A stretch of 5,801 bases of DNA. Origin: Acidobacteriota bacterium (lineage in GTDB: Bacteria > Acidobacteriota > Blastocatellia > Pyrinomonadales > Pyrinomonadaceae). Location of the stretch: contig QHXL01000464.1 of the NCBI GenBank assembly GCA_003222935.1, positions 4,788-10,588 on the forward strand, read 5' to 3'. Shown piece after piece: positions 1 through 5,172 of the stretch. The notes beneath the pieces are model-generated. The model was not told where the DNA came from and searched no databases. It saw only the letters and a program-made list of their open reading frames with translations. Every line of letters starts with the position of its first letter. Within the stretch, counting starts at the first letter, position 1. Both the position numbers and the translations under genes were made by a program.

Positions 1-199
1 AACCGTACAGACCGCTCAGTGTGTAGCGTCTAAATTCAACCCAAACAACAAGCAGGGTGGCCGTGGGCCGTCTCATCCTTCCCGACTGACCTTGAGAACA
101 TGTAGTCGGCCCCGGCCTTTTCTGAAAACAATCCCGACCCACCAATTTAGAGGCACTACTGGGCACCAGGTTGATTTCCCCTCGTAGCGAAGTTTAGCT
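1..199. other. Upstream stretch without a supportable gene
   Basis: I see no recognisable gene here. One plus-strand frame stays open from base 2 to a stop at 185-187, but it has no start in the window and its translation (rich in Pro, Arg, Thr and Gln) resembles no family I know. A 6-bp inverted repeat (CCGACT at 82-87, AGTCGG at 104-109) is followed by GGCCCCGGCC and TTTT. It could be a weak terminator for an upstream gene but is not convincing. The region presumably holds the promoter of the response regulator at 200; no clear -35/-10 pair stands out. Confidence 0.4.
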
Positions 200-646
200 A
201 TGCAACTGAGTAAACGCCGCATTCTGTATATCGAGGACCATGAAGATACGCGCGAGCTTATTACTTTGGTCCTGCAACAAAAAGATTTCGAGGTGGTAAC
301 AGGCTCGACAGTAGCTAACGGTGTAGCATTGGCGGAAGATGGTCAGTTCGACCTTTACCTTCTTGATTCATGGTTACCTGATGGGTCCGGTCTGGACCTC
401 TGCAGAAAGATTCGCATCTTCGACCAGACTACTCCGATCCTTTTTTACTCAGCGGCTGCTTATGAAGCTGATCGTGAATTGGCCCTCCAATCTGGCGCCC
501 AGGCTTACCTGGTCAAGCCCACCCAAACCACAGAGCTCTGTTCTCTGGTCACTTCGCTAATCGAGAACTTTCAGAGTGAGCTCAACATAGTCACCACAAA
601 CTCAACCAGTTGCCATTCTCACTGGCCACAGCTTTCGGAAGAGTAG
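200..646 (+). CDS. Single-domain response regulator (CheY-like receiver)
   Basis: A 148-residue protein that is almost entirely one receiver domain (about residues 6-125), so a cytoplasmic phosphorelay protein taking phosphate from a sensor histidine kinase. The landmarks are present: the acidic pair E12-D13 in the ILYIEDHED stretch, the phospho-acceptor D56 in LLDSWLPDGSGL, the switch residue S84 in ILFYSAAA, and the invariant K106-P107 in YLVKP. No DNA-binding or enzymatic output domain follows; residues 126-148 are a short polar tail. Output is therefore by protein contact or by relay to another domain, and the target cannot be named. An in-frame TAG at 185-187 limits the start to 200 or later, and no strong Shine-Dalgarno is visible. 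No kinase is adjacent in the window, so it is probably an orphan. Its 3' end overlaps the end of the convergent membrane-protein gene by 45 bp. Confidence 0.9.
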   Translation: MQLSKRRILYIEDHEDTRELITLVLQQKDFEVVTGSTVANGVALAEDGQFDLYLLDSWLPDGSGLDLCRKIRIFDQTTPILFYSAAAYEADRELALQSGAQAYLVKPTQTTELCSLVTSLIENFQSELNIVTTNSTSCHSHWPQLSEE

Positions 647-1170
647 TTCTACTCCGAAAAGTACGGCGACCATCACGACCATCAGCACCGCCCAAAACTG
701 CCAGTAAGCACCAAATGCCCGGTCCCAACCTGGTTGGATTTTGTGGGCCAGATTAACGTTCAAACTGGCGGACGTAAAAACTCTCGATAGCACCTGGAGC
801 AGCAGGAACCAACCCGAAGCGTAGCGCCAGGTGTTTTTTTCCATTCCGATTCGCTTCAAGGCCACCAGTCCTACCATGATTCCGCCCACATGTGCCAACT
901 TCGAGGTGAAAAACACTCCCCAGGTCAGCACAACATAAAGGAACCATATAATGAGTCCCGGGATAGTCCAGATAATTCAAGAAACAATCCGATGGCAAGG
1001 AGTAGATTCCCAATGTTGCACATCCAGAGCATGTTGCCGAGCTCATTGATGTGCCAGTAATGAATGCCTTGGGCGACAAAGAAAACCAGGGGCAGAACGC
1101 CAAGAACACGTAGAGAGTAATCGGGGGTTTTTGTAGTCAAGAGATTCGAAGTTCCTCGGGTGAAATTCAA
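602..1170 (-). pseudogene. Frameshifted multi-pass membrane protein, uncharacterised family
   Basis: Two minus-strand frames together look like one integral membrane protein of about 190 residues. The upstream frame (1170 down to a TGA at 927-925) contains hydrophobic segments around VLPLVFFVAQGIHYWH and MLWMCNIGNLLLAIGLFL. The downstream frame has no stop from 976 down to the TGA at 604-602 and continues as IIWTIPGLIIWFLYVVL, then SKLAHVGGIMVGL, a WFLLLQVLSR segment, an NVNLAH motif and a final hydrophobic stretch WAVLMVVMVAVLFG. Hydrophobic character passes from one frame to the other near 960-980, so a small deletion (3n+1 bases) or a missing base in the read is the simplest explanation. 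The H-GG, Q-SR and NVN-AH signatures seem conserved in an uncharacterised bacterial membrane family, but I cannot name a function. The start is uncertain: the TTG at 1170-1168 is only the most upstream obvious candidate, and that frame stays open further upstream. Alternative: two separately translated pieces through the overlapping GTG at 931-929, less likely. Confidence 0.65.
634..658. other. Imperfect hairpin at the convergent gene ends
   Basis: TTCGG (634-638) pairs with CCGAA (654-658) and AGTAG (642-646) with CTACT (649-653), leaving a 3-nt bulge (639-641) and a tight loop. It covers the stop codon of the response regulator and lies in the last codons of the convergent membrane-protein gene. 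No T-tract follows on either strand, so a Rho-independent terminator is only a weak reading; chance is possible. Confidence 0.25.
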
Positions 1171-1292
1171 GGAAGAATAGCATTGGAGGGAGGCACCTTT
1201 GAAAAAACCTGTCCTTGTCTTGACATTGTTCCGATGGAAAAAGAGACTAGCTCGTCTTAAAAGAATTAAGGACTCAGGGTAGCTGTTGCCAC
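1171..1292. promoter_or_regulatory. Divergent intergenic region with a possible sigma-70-type -35 element
   Basis: This gap separates the minus-strand membrane-protein gene from rnhB on the plus strand, so it should carry promoters for both. On the plus strand a perfect TTGACA lies at 1220-1225. The -10 candidates downstream are poor: GAGACT at 1243-1248 (17-bp spacing) or GACTAG at 1245-1250. The promoter call is therefore weak. No strong Shine-Dalgarno precedes the rnhB ATG at 1293, and no repeat or operator-like palindrome was seen. Confidence 0.3.
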
Positions 1293-2198
1293 ATGCCTTC
1301 TCTCGAAGATCTCCTGCGCAAATCGATTCCCGAACTAAGCGACCGTTTTGTCGATAGACGTCGACCTGTACCTAAAGGATTACTTGAAGCACTGGACGGC
1401 GATCCGCGTCAGGGCGCTCAACAATTAGCTAAGCGGATTCGTGAACGCTACCGCAGCAACCGTTCCGAAGGTCAACGACTTCACACTCTGCTTCGTTTTG
1501 AAATCGAGCTTTGGAGCGAAGGGTTCTCGATGGTTGCGGGTGTGGATGAAGCGGGAATGGCGCCACTCGCCGGACCGGTCGTCGCCGGCGCTGTAATCCT
1601 TCCGCAGAATTACAAACTGCGCGGCTTGAACGATTCAAAAAAGATCCTGGATCCGGAGAAACGAGATGAGCTTGCGCTACAGATAAAACAAGACGCCGTT
1701 TGCTGGTCCTTCGGATTTGCTGAGGTCGAAGAGATCGACAAAATCAACATCTATCACGCAGGTCTGCTGGCCATGCAACGTGCCGTACAAGGATTAGGTG
1801 TACCGCCTGACTTCATCCTTGTCGACGCGCGGAAGATTCCGAACTGCACTACTCCGCAGCGTGGAATCATTCGCGGCGATGCGCTTTCTGCCAGCATTGC
1901 GGCAGCGTCGATTATCGCAAAGACGACGCGTGACGCACACATGCGGGAAATGGATGCGATGTACGGTGGTTACGGCCTCGCATCTCACAAGGGATATCCA
2001 ACTCCCGAGCATTGCCGAGCCCTCAAAGAACTTGGCGCTCTACCCATACACCGTCGCAGCTTCGCGCGAGTCAGAGAGGTTCTAGGCCTCGATCCAGTGC
2101 AGGCGGACCTTTTTGAAATCGAGCCTGAACTTCAGTCGGACCTTGAAGTCACCGAAGCCACTGAGACCTGCGAGATGGTTGTCAGCCACGGCGTTTGA
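1293..2198 (+). CDS. rnhB: Ribonuclease HII with N-terminal extension
   Basis: RNase HII (301 residues) cuts the RNA strand of RNA-DNA hybrids and nicks 5' of single ribonucleotides embedded in duplex DNA, starting ribonucleotide excision repair. The catalytic core spans about residues 78-262. The four metal-binding acidic residues are visible: D85 and E86 in AGVDEAG, D178 in ILVDARKIP and D196 in IIRGDALSASIAAASIIAK. Further family blocks are LNDSKKI (112-118), RDAHM (213-217), SHKGYPTPEH (231-240) and HRRSFARV (253-260). Residues 1-77 form an extension with a DPRQGAQQL helix, reminiscent of the one on Firmicutes RNase HII; residues 263-301 are an acidic, probably disordered tail. The usual GRG motif after the catalytic DE, which reads the RNA-DNA junction, is G88-M89-A90 here, while the active site is intact. 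The VDG motif reads VDA. The phosphoesterase gene begins 66 bp downstream on the same strand, so co-transcription is possible. Confidence 0.95.
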   Translation: MPSLEDLLRKSIPELSDRFVDRRRPVPKGLLEALDGDPRQGAQQLAKRIRERYRSNRSEGQRLHTLLRFEIELWSEGFSMVAGVDEAGMAPLAGPVVAGAVILPQNYKLRGLNDSKKILDPEKRDELALQIKQDAVCWSFGFAEVEEIDKINIYHAGLLAMQRAVQGLGVPPDFILVDARKIPNCTTPQRGIIRGDALSASIAAASIIAKTTRDAHMREMDAMYGGYGLASHKGYPTPEHCRALKELGALPIHRRSFARVREVLGLDPVQADLFEIEPELQSDLEVTEATETCEMVVSHGV

Positions 2199-2264
2199 AT
2201 ACCAGTCTAGGAATCTTCACCTTTTCACTACACTTAAGGAATCACTTTAGGCTTCAATTCAGAA

Positions 2265-2933
2265 ATGGCCTCATTAAGCGAATACAAGAAGAAGCGGAAG
2301 TTTGATAAGACACCCGAACCCGGTCCGACGAAGAAGAAAACAAAGACCGGTCGGATGTTTGTGATTCAGAAACATCGAGCAACTCAACTCCATTACGACT
2401 TTCGTCTCGAGGCTGATGGCGTACTTAAGTCATGGGCCGTTCCGAAAGGACCTTCACTCGATCCAACGGTGAAGCGTCTGGCGATGGAAGTCGAGGACCA
2501 CCCGGTCGACTATGCAAAGTTTGAGGGGGTAATCCCGGAAGGAGAATACGGTGGCGGCACCGTGATGGTGTGGGACTATGGCACCTACGCTCCCGAAAAG
2601 GATGAGGATGTTTCGGCTGCGCTCAAAAAGTTGAAGTTCACACTTAACGGTGAGAAGTTGAAAGGCAGCTGGGTACTTGTCAGGACTCGCGGGAGGCAGT
2701 GGTTATTACTCAAACACCGCGACTACTACACAACCGAAGAAGAAGTAACAGAACTGGCGCCAGTTTCGATCTTGACGCGGCGCTCACTCGCGGAGATTGC
2801 CGAAGACGAAGGTGGCGACATCAAGAAGGCAGCAACGGGTGACCCGAAAAAGATTCCGCGTCGGACTGGAGTGAAGCGTCGTAAGAAAGGATCAAAGGCG
2901 AAGGTCTGGCATAGCAATCGGTCAGTTGCTTAG
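2265..2933 (+). CDS. Stand-alone LigD-type 3'-phosphoesterase (PE domain)
   Basis: A 222-residue protein matching the 3'-phosphoesterase domain of bacterial end-joining ligase LigD. That domain removes 3'-phosphates and trims 3'-terminal ribonucleotides at DNA ends, leaving ends ready for ligation. The family core is about residues 5-160: EYKKKRKF..TPEP at the N-terminus, then FVIQKHRATQLHYDFRLE, KSWAVPKGPS, VEDHPVDYAKFEG, IPEGEYGGGTV and VMVWDYGTY. H37, H43, D45, R47, H79 and Y83 align by motif with the metal- and phosphate-binding residues of Pseudomonas LigD (H42, H48, D50, R52, H84, Y88); R11 and E18 plausibly match R14 and E21. Residues 165-222 (RRSLAEIAEDE, a Lys/Arg-rich stretch, then VWHSNR) resemble the linker that leads into the ligase domain in full LigD, but the protein stops there and has no ligase or polymerase domain. 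No signal peptide is present. It follows rnhB on the same strand and ends 18 bp before the convergent DUF488 gene. Confidence 0.93.
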   Translation: MASLSEYKKKRKFDKTPEPGPTKKKTKTGRMFVIQKHRATQLHYDFRLEADGVLKSWAVPKGPSLDPTVKRLAMEVEDHPVDYAKFEGVIPEGEYGGGTVMVWDYGTYAPEKDEDVSAALKKLKFTLNGEKLKGSWVLVRTRGRQWLLLKHRDYYTTEEEVTELAPVSILTRRSLAEIAEDEGGDIKKAATGDPKKIPRRTGVKRRKKGSKAKVWHSNRSVA

Positions 2934-2951
2934 ACGTCACTTTAACTAGAC

Positions 2952-3494
2952 TCAAACCTCAACATCGAGCAACCCGCGGTACGACAATTCACCGTTCACA
3001 ATTCGAGCTGCCGAAGTAAAGGGGTGCAGCTCTGTTTTCTTTTCATCGAGAATGTGAGTGACCACAATTCCTTTTGCTTTGAGGTAATCAGCAATGAGGC
3101 TTCGATGACAACGCCACCAAAGCGCTTCAGCACACATGATTGCCGTACGACCTTGAGAAGCTAGTTCAAGTAAACTCGCAACTCCTTTTTGAAACTCATC
3201 AGTTTCCATGTGATCAGCGTAAGCGCGAAATGAAGCATTCTTCCAGGCCGTGTTATGAGAATCAGGTTGTGGGCGTCGCCGGCCGCCCAAAGCGGGCGCA
3301 TGTACGTAGTGGATTTCAACCTCTGAAAGAAACTCAGACAGCGATTCCTTGTTGAATTGAGGGTAACGGCGAGAACCGGGAAAGCTGCGAACGTCTACAA
3401 GCGTTTCGATCGCCTGCGATTGAAGTAGACGACCAAACTCTTCTGCACTTTTCGTTGAATGACCTACCGTCCAAACCACGATGTCTTTTGTCAT
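2952..3494 (-). CDS. DUF488 family protein
   Basis: A 180-residue soluble protein of the DUF488 family, whose biochemical role is not established. The family signatures are clear: WTVGHST near the N-terminus (residues 8-14), LVDVRSFPGSRRYPQFN (32-48), ALGGRR (68-73) and the MCAEALWWRCHRSLIADYL block (120-138), with C121, E123, C129, H130 and R131 as likely functional positions. The conserved Asp, Arg, Cys and His residues suggest an enzyme or nucleic-acid- or ligand-binding protein, but this is inference. The length is near the usual size and the reading frame is intact. The ATG at 3494-3492 fits, since the TVGHS block normally lies close to the N-terminus. It sits between the two LigD-type modules, convergent with the phosphoesterase gene (18-bp gap) and 145 bp downstream of the polymerase gene on the same strand, so it may be read from that gene's promoter. 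Confidence 0.88.
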   Translation of the reverse strand: MTKDIVVWTVGHSTKSAEEFGRLLQSQAIETLVDVRSFPGSRRYPQFNKESLSEFLSEVEIHYVHAPALGGRRRPQPDSHNTAWKNASFRAYADHMETDEFQKGVASLLELASQGRTAIMCAEALWWRCHRSLIADYLKAKGIVVTHILDEKKTELHPFTSAARIVNGELSYRGLLDVEV

Positions 3495-3639
3495 CCCTAA
3501 TTGAACCTTAGTATCAACTTCAACTGTAGGCCTGCCGACCGTTCATGTGTTACGTCCACTTCTCTCGTGGCTTACGGTCGTCAGTACCGTACGCGGTAGC
3601 GTCGGGTCGAAACCGACCTCAACGCCTTAACGCTTTACC
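3495..3639. other. Intergenic gap with clustered small inverted repeats
   Basis: No gene is seen between the polymerase stop and the DUF488 start, both on the minus strand. Several short hairpins cluster at 3573-3618: TACGG/CCGTA (3573-3577 with 3587-3591), TACCG-TACG-CGGTA (3585-3598), and GGTCG-AAAC-CGACC (3605-3618), with GTCGG/CCGAC (3601-3605 with 3613-3617) as an alternative to the last. The last could fold at the end of the polymerase transcript, but no T-tract follows, so a standard terminator is not supported. No convincing promoter for the DUF488 gene was found. Confidence 0.3.
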
Positions 3640-4653
3640 TTAAAGATATGCTTCAAGTCGAAAGCGCCCCTTCTTGTCGAGTAGAGGTTTGAACAAATCA
3701 CCCATTCGCCGGACTCGGCCCGGCACGTTATCAATACGAAAATTCTCCATGTCGACACCCCGCTCTAACTCACGCCACTTTACCGGTGTCGATACCGTAG
3801 GCAGATCTTTCGGGCGCACTGAATAGACCGACGCGAGCGTTCGTCCCCAGGCGTTCTGATTGTAATCAACCAGTACCCTTCCCTTCGGTCGCTTTGAGAC
3901 TTGATAGACCGCGGTTAACAACTCCGGAGCCTCACCCGCCACCGCATGAGAGAACTGTTTTGCGAAGGTCCAAACATCTTTTTGGGTCGGGCCATATTTG
4001 ATGGGGATGTAGATATGAATTCCCTTCGAACCAGTTGTCTTTGGATAACTGGGTATCTTCAACACATCGAGTGCAAGCTTTAGGAACAGCGCTGCCTCTA
4101 TCACCTTTTCAAATCCTGCACCTGGAACAGGATCGAGATCAAAGTGTAGATAATCGGGCCTGTCGACATCGTCACACCGCGCGTACCATTGATTGAGGTC
4201 AATGCAGCCCAGGTTTATCACCCATATCAACGACTCCAGATCCTGAATCATCGGAAAGTCGATAACGTTCCCCGATGAGTGCTCAATCGCGCAGATCTCA
4301 ATCCACTTCGGACGCGGCGAAGGAGCCCGCTTCATAAAAAAGAACTCCTCACCTGCCCCGTTGGGATAGCGCTTCATAACCATTGCGCGGTCTTTGAGAT
4401 GTGGTAGGAGTGCTGGTGCGATGTTGATGTAGTACTGGATCAAATCTCTTTTGGTGATTCCCAACTTCGGCCAGAACAGTTTGTCGAGATTAGTGAGTTT
4501 AACGATTCGATTGTTAACCTCGAGTTCGAGGTTCGACTTGTTCTTTGGCAGTTTGATCGATGGAATGTCTGAAGATTTTTTTCGACTGGAGTCTGTGCTT
4601 CTGGTGATAATCGCGGGGTGAAACTCGCGAGTAGGAACGTTCTTGACGGGCAT
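3640..4653 (-). CDS. Stand-alone LigD-type polymerase/primase (PolDom)
   Basis: A 337-residue protein matching the polymerase domain of LigD, a member of the archaeo-eukaryotic primase superfamily that fills gaps and extends break ends, with a preference for ribonucleotides in characterised homologues. The domain covers about residues 45-337. It opens with VKLTNLDKLFWPKLGITKRDLIQYY, followed by FFMKRAPSPRPKW, NLGCIDLNQWYAR and the catalytic HFDLDP (D172 and D174). Next are TTGSKGIHIYIPI (206-218, nucleotide binding), VDYNQNAWGRT with the third metal ligand D263, and the terminal RRMGDLFKPLL block. All three catalytic aspartates are present, so an active enzyme is expected. Residues 1-44 are a Lys/Ser-rich, probably disordered extension like an interdomain linker. 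Neither a ligase nor a phosphoesterase domain is fused. An in-frame TAA two codons upstream fixes the start at or after the ATG at 4653-4651. The gene is convergent with rnhB and the phosphoesterase; the DUF488 gene lies 145 bp downstream. Confidence 0.92.
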   Translation of the reverse strand: MPVKNVPTREFHPAIITRSTDSSRKKSSDIPSIKLPKNKSNLELEVNNRIVKLTNLDKLFWPKLGITKRDLIQYYINIAPALLPHLKDRAMVMKRYPNGAGEEFFFMKRAPSPRPKWIEICAIEHSSGNVIDFPMIQDLESLIWVINLGCIDLNQWYARCDDVDRPDYLHFDLDPVPGAGFEKVIEAALFLKLALDVLKIPSYPKTTGSKGIHIYIPIKYGPTQKDVWTFAKQFSHAVAGEAPELLTAVYQVSKRPKGRVLVDYNQNAWGRTLASVYSVRPKDLPTVSTPVKWRELERGVDMENFRIDNVPGRVRRMGDLFKPLLDKKGRFRLEAYL

Positions 4654-4768
4654 TAGTTAATGTATGACTTTAGGGACATTGCTCTTTGTTCGGGAGCTTA
4701 TTACCAAAGACCATCACACTTAAAGTAATGTCTCAAACTGGTCTGCGCTCGCTTAATGCCACCCTCTT

Positions 4769-4881
4769 AAAAAGTACAAGTAGGGAAGGGCGGTTTACCC
4801 CCGCTGCTTCCAATAGAGGTGACTATTGAGGGTCGTTGTATTTGAACCAGCGGGGGTAAACCGCCCTTCCCTACTTGTACT
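4769..4881 (-). terminator. Possible terminator for the glgC-small-protein transcript
   Basis: Read on the minus strand, the long hairpin lies 37 bp beyond the stop of the small gene and is followed directly by five T residues (complement of 4769-4773). That is the arrangement of a Rho-independent terminator. The stem (34 bp) and loop (41 nt) are much larger than usual, so this may be a repeat element that happens to terminate transcription. It would insulate the polymerase gene from the glgC transcript. Confidence 0.4.
4773..4881. repeat. Perfect 34-bp inverted repeat with 41-nt spacer
   Basis: The left arm (4773-4806, beginning AGTACAAGTAGGG) and right arm (4848-4881, ending CCCTACTTGTACT) are exact reverse complements over all 34 bases and are separated by 41 bases (4807-4847). 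The spacer contains a nested 6-bp inverted repeat, CAATAG (4811-4816) and CTATTG (4823-4828). As RNA or single-stranded DNA it would form a very stable hairpin with a second small hairpin in its loop. The arms have G-rich and C-rich runs around GTTTACCCCC. No target-site duplication is evident at the outer edges. Candidate identities are a dispersed palindromic element (REP- or MITE-like) or a terminator for the glgC-side genes. Perfect identity of the arms suggests recent origin or active maintenance. Confidence 0.95.
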
Positions 4882-4918
4882 AACGTTAGATCCGTTACCC
4901 CACCTCGACCCGCTTATT

Positions 4919-5170
4919 CTACTCCGACAGATCCTCAATCTCGTTCTCGATCGCCTTCAAACCATTTTGCAATACGTTCCGGTGAGCCGGGTGCCTGGCC
5001 CGCTCAAGTTGTTCAAGCAAACGCGACCTCGACATCATTAACGACGACAGCTTCTCATGCTTTGCCAGTTCCTCAGGTGTCGCCGCAGCTCTTGAACCCT
5101 GGTTCGCCCTGGCCGACTCCCCTTCCTCGATCTGGTCGGCGACCGCCTTACTTTCCCAACCGCGAGCCAT
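4919..5170 (-). CDS. Small coiled-coil protein downstream of glgC, function unknown
   Basis: An 83-residue hydrophilic protein starting MARGWESKAV. The first 30 residues are polar and low in complexity; residues 32-82 (EELAKHEKLSSL, MMSRSRLLEQLERARHPAHR, LKAIENEIEDL) have the charge and Leu spacing of a helical hairpin or coiled coil. There is no signal peptide, membrane segment or metal-binding cluster. I recall similar short MARGWESK-type proteins as hypothetical proteins in Acidobacteriota, which is the main taxonomic hint in the window, but I cannot assign a function. The ATG at 5170-5168 lies 2 bp after the glgC TAG (5175-5173), so the pair is very likely co-transcribed and translationally coupled. 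The reading frame is intact, and the charged, Leu-patterned composition argues for a real protein. Confidence 0.75.
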   Translation of the reverse strand: MARGWESKAVADQIEEGESARANQGSRAAATPEELAKHEKLSSLMMSRSRLLEQLERARHPAHRNVLQNGLKAIENEIEDLSE

Positions 5171-5172
5171 AA

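Larger units (their letters stand above)
4654..4918. other. Intergenic region dominated by a long inverted repeat
   Basis: This gap lies between the small glgC-linked gene (ending at 4919) and the polymerase gene (starting at 4653), both on the minus strand. It contains the 34-bp inverted repeat annotated separately and should also hold the polymerase promoter (4654-4772 on the minus strand). There I see an A/T-rich TAATAA-like element but no convincing -35 partner. A short open frame crossing the right arm (from 4826) is not credible as a gene, because half of it is the reverse complement of the small coiled-coil gene. Confidence 0.5.

Noticed and set aside
82..120. Possible terminator: CCGACT/AGTCGG followed by a GGCC-rich stretch and TTTT
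   Set aside because: The 6-bp stem has a 16-nt loop, the T-run does not directly follow it, and the GGCC palindrome has too small a loop to be stable.
2..187. Plus-strand open frame with no start in the window
   Set aside because: About 61 codons, low-information composition rich in Pro, Arg and Thr, and no recognisable motif; an open frame of this length can occur by chance.
955..965. Programmed -1 frameshift at CCCGGGA in the membrane-protein gene
   Set aside because: The heptamer is not in the X-XXY-YYZ phase of the upstream frame, and homology-like sequence already switches frame upstream at about 976, so a simple indel is the better explanation.
753..1109. 118-codon minus-strand open frame across the membrane-protein gene
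   Set aside because: It lies in the third frame and lacks the consistent membrane pattern seen in the other two frames; it is a shadow.
3140..3355. 71-codon plus-strand open frame opposite DUF488
   Set aside because: It is antisense to a clear DUF488 protein with conserved motifs and has no protein-family features of its own.
4773..4881. CRISPR or origin-like repeat array
   Set aside because: Only two copies in inverted orientation, with no direct repeats or regular spacers.
4826..5041. 71-codon plus-strand open frame crossing the right arm of the inverted repeat
   Set aside because: Most of it is the reverse complement of the small coiled-coil gene, whose protein-like composition and coupling to glgC are more convincing.
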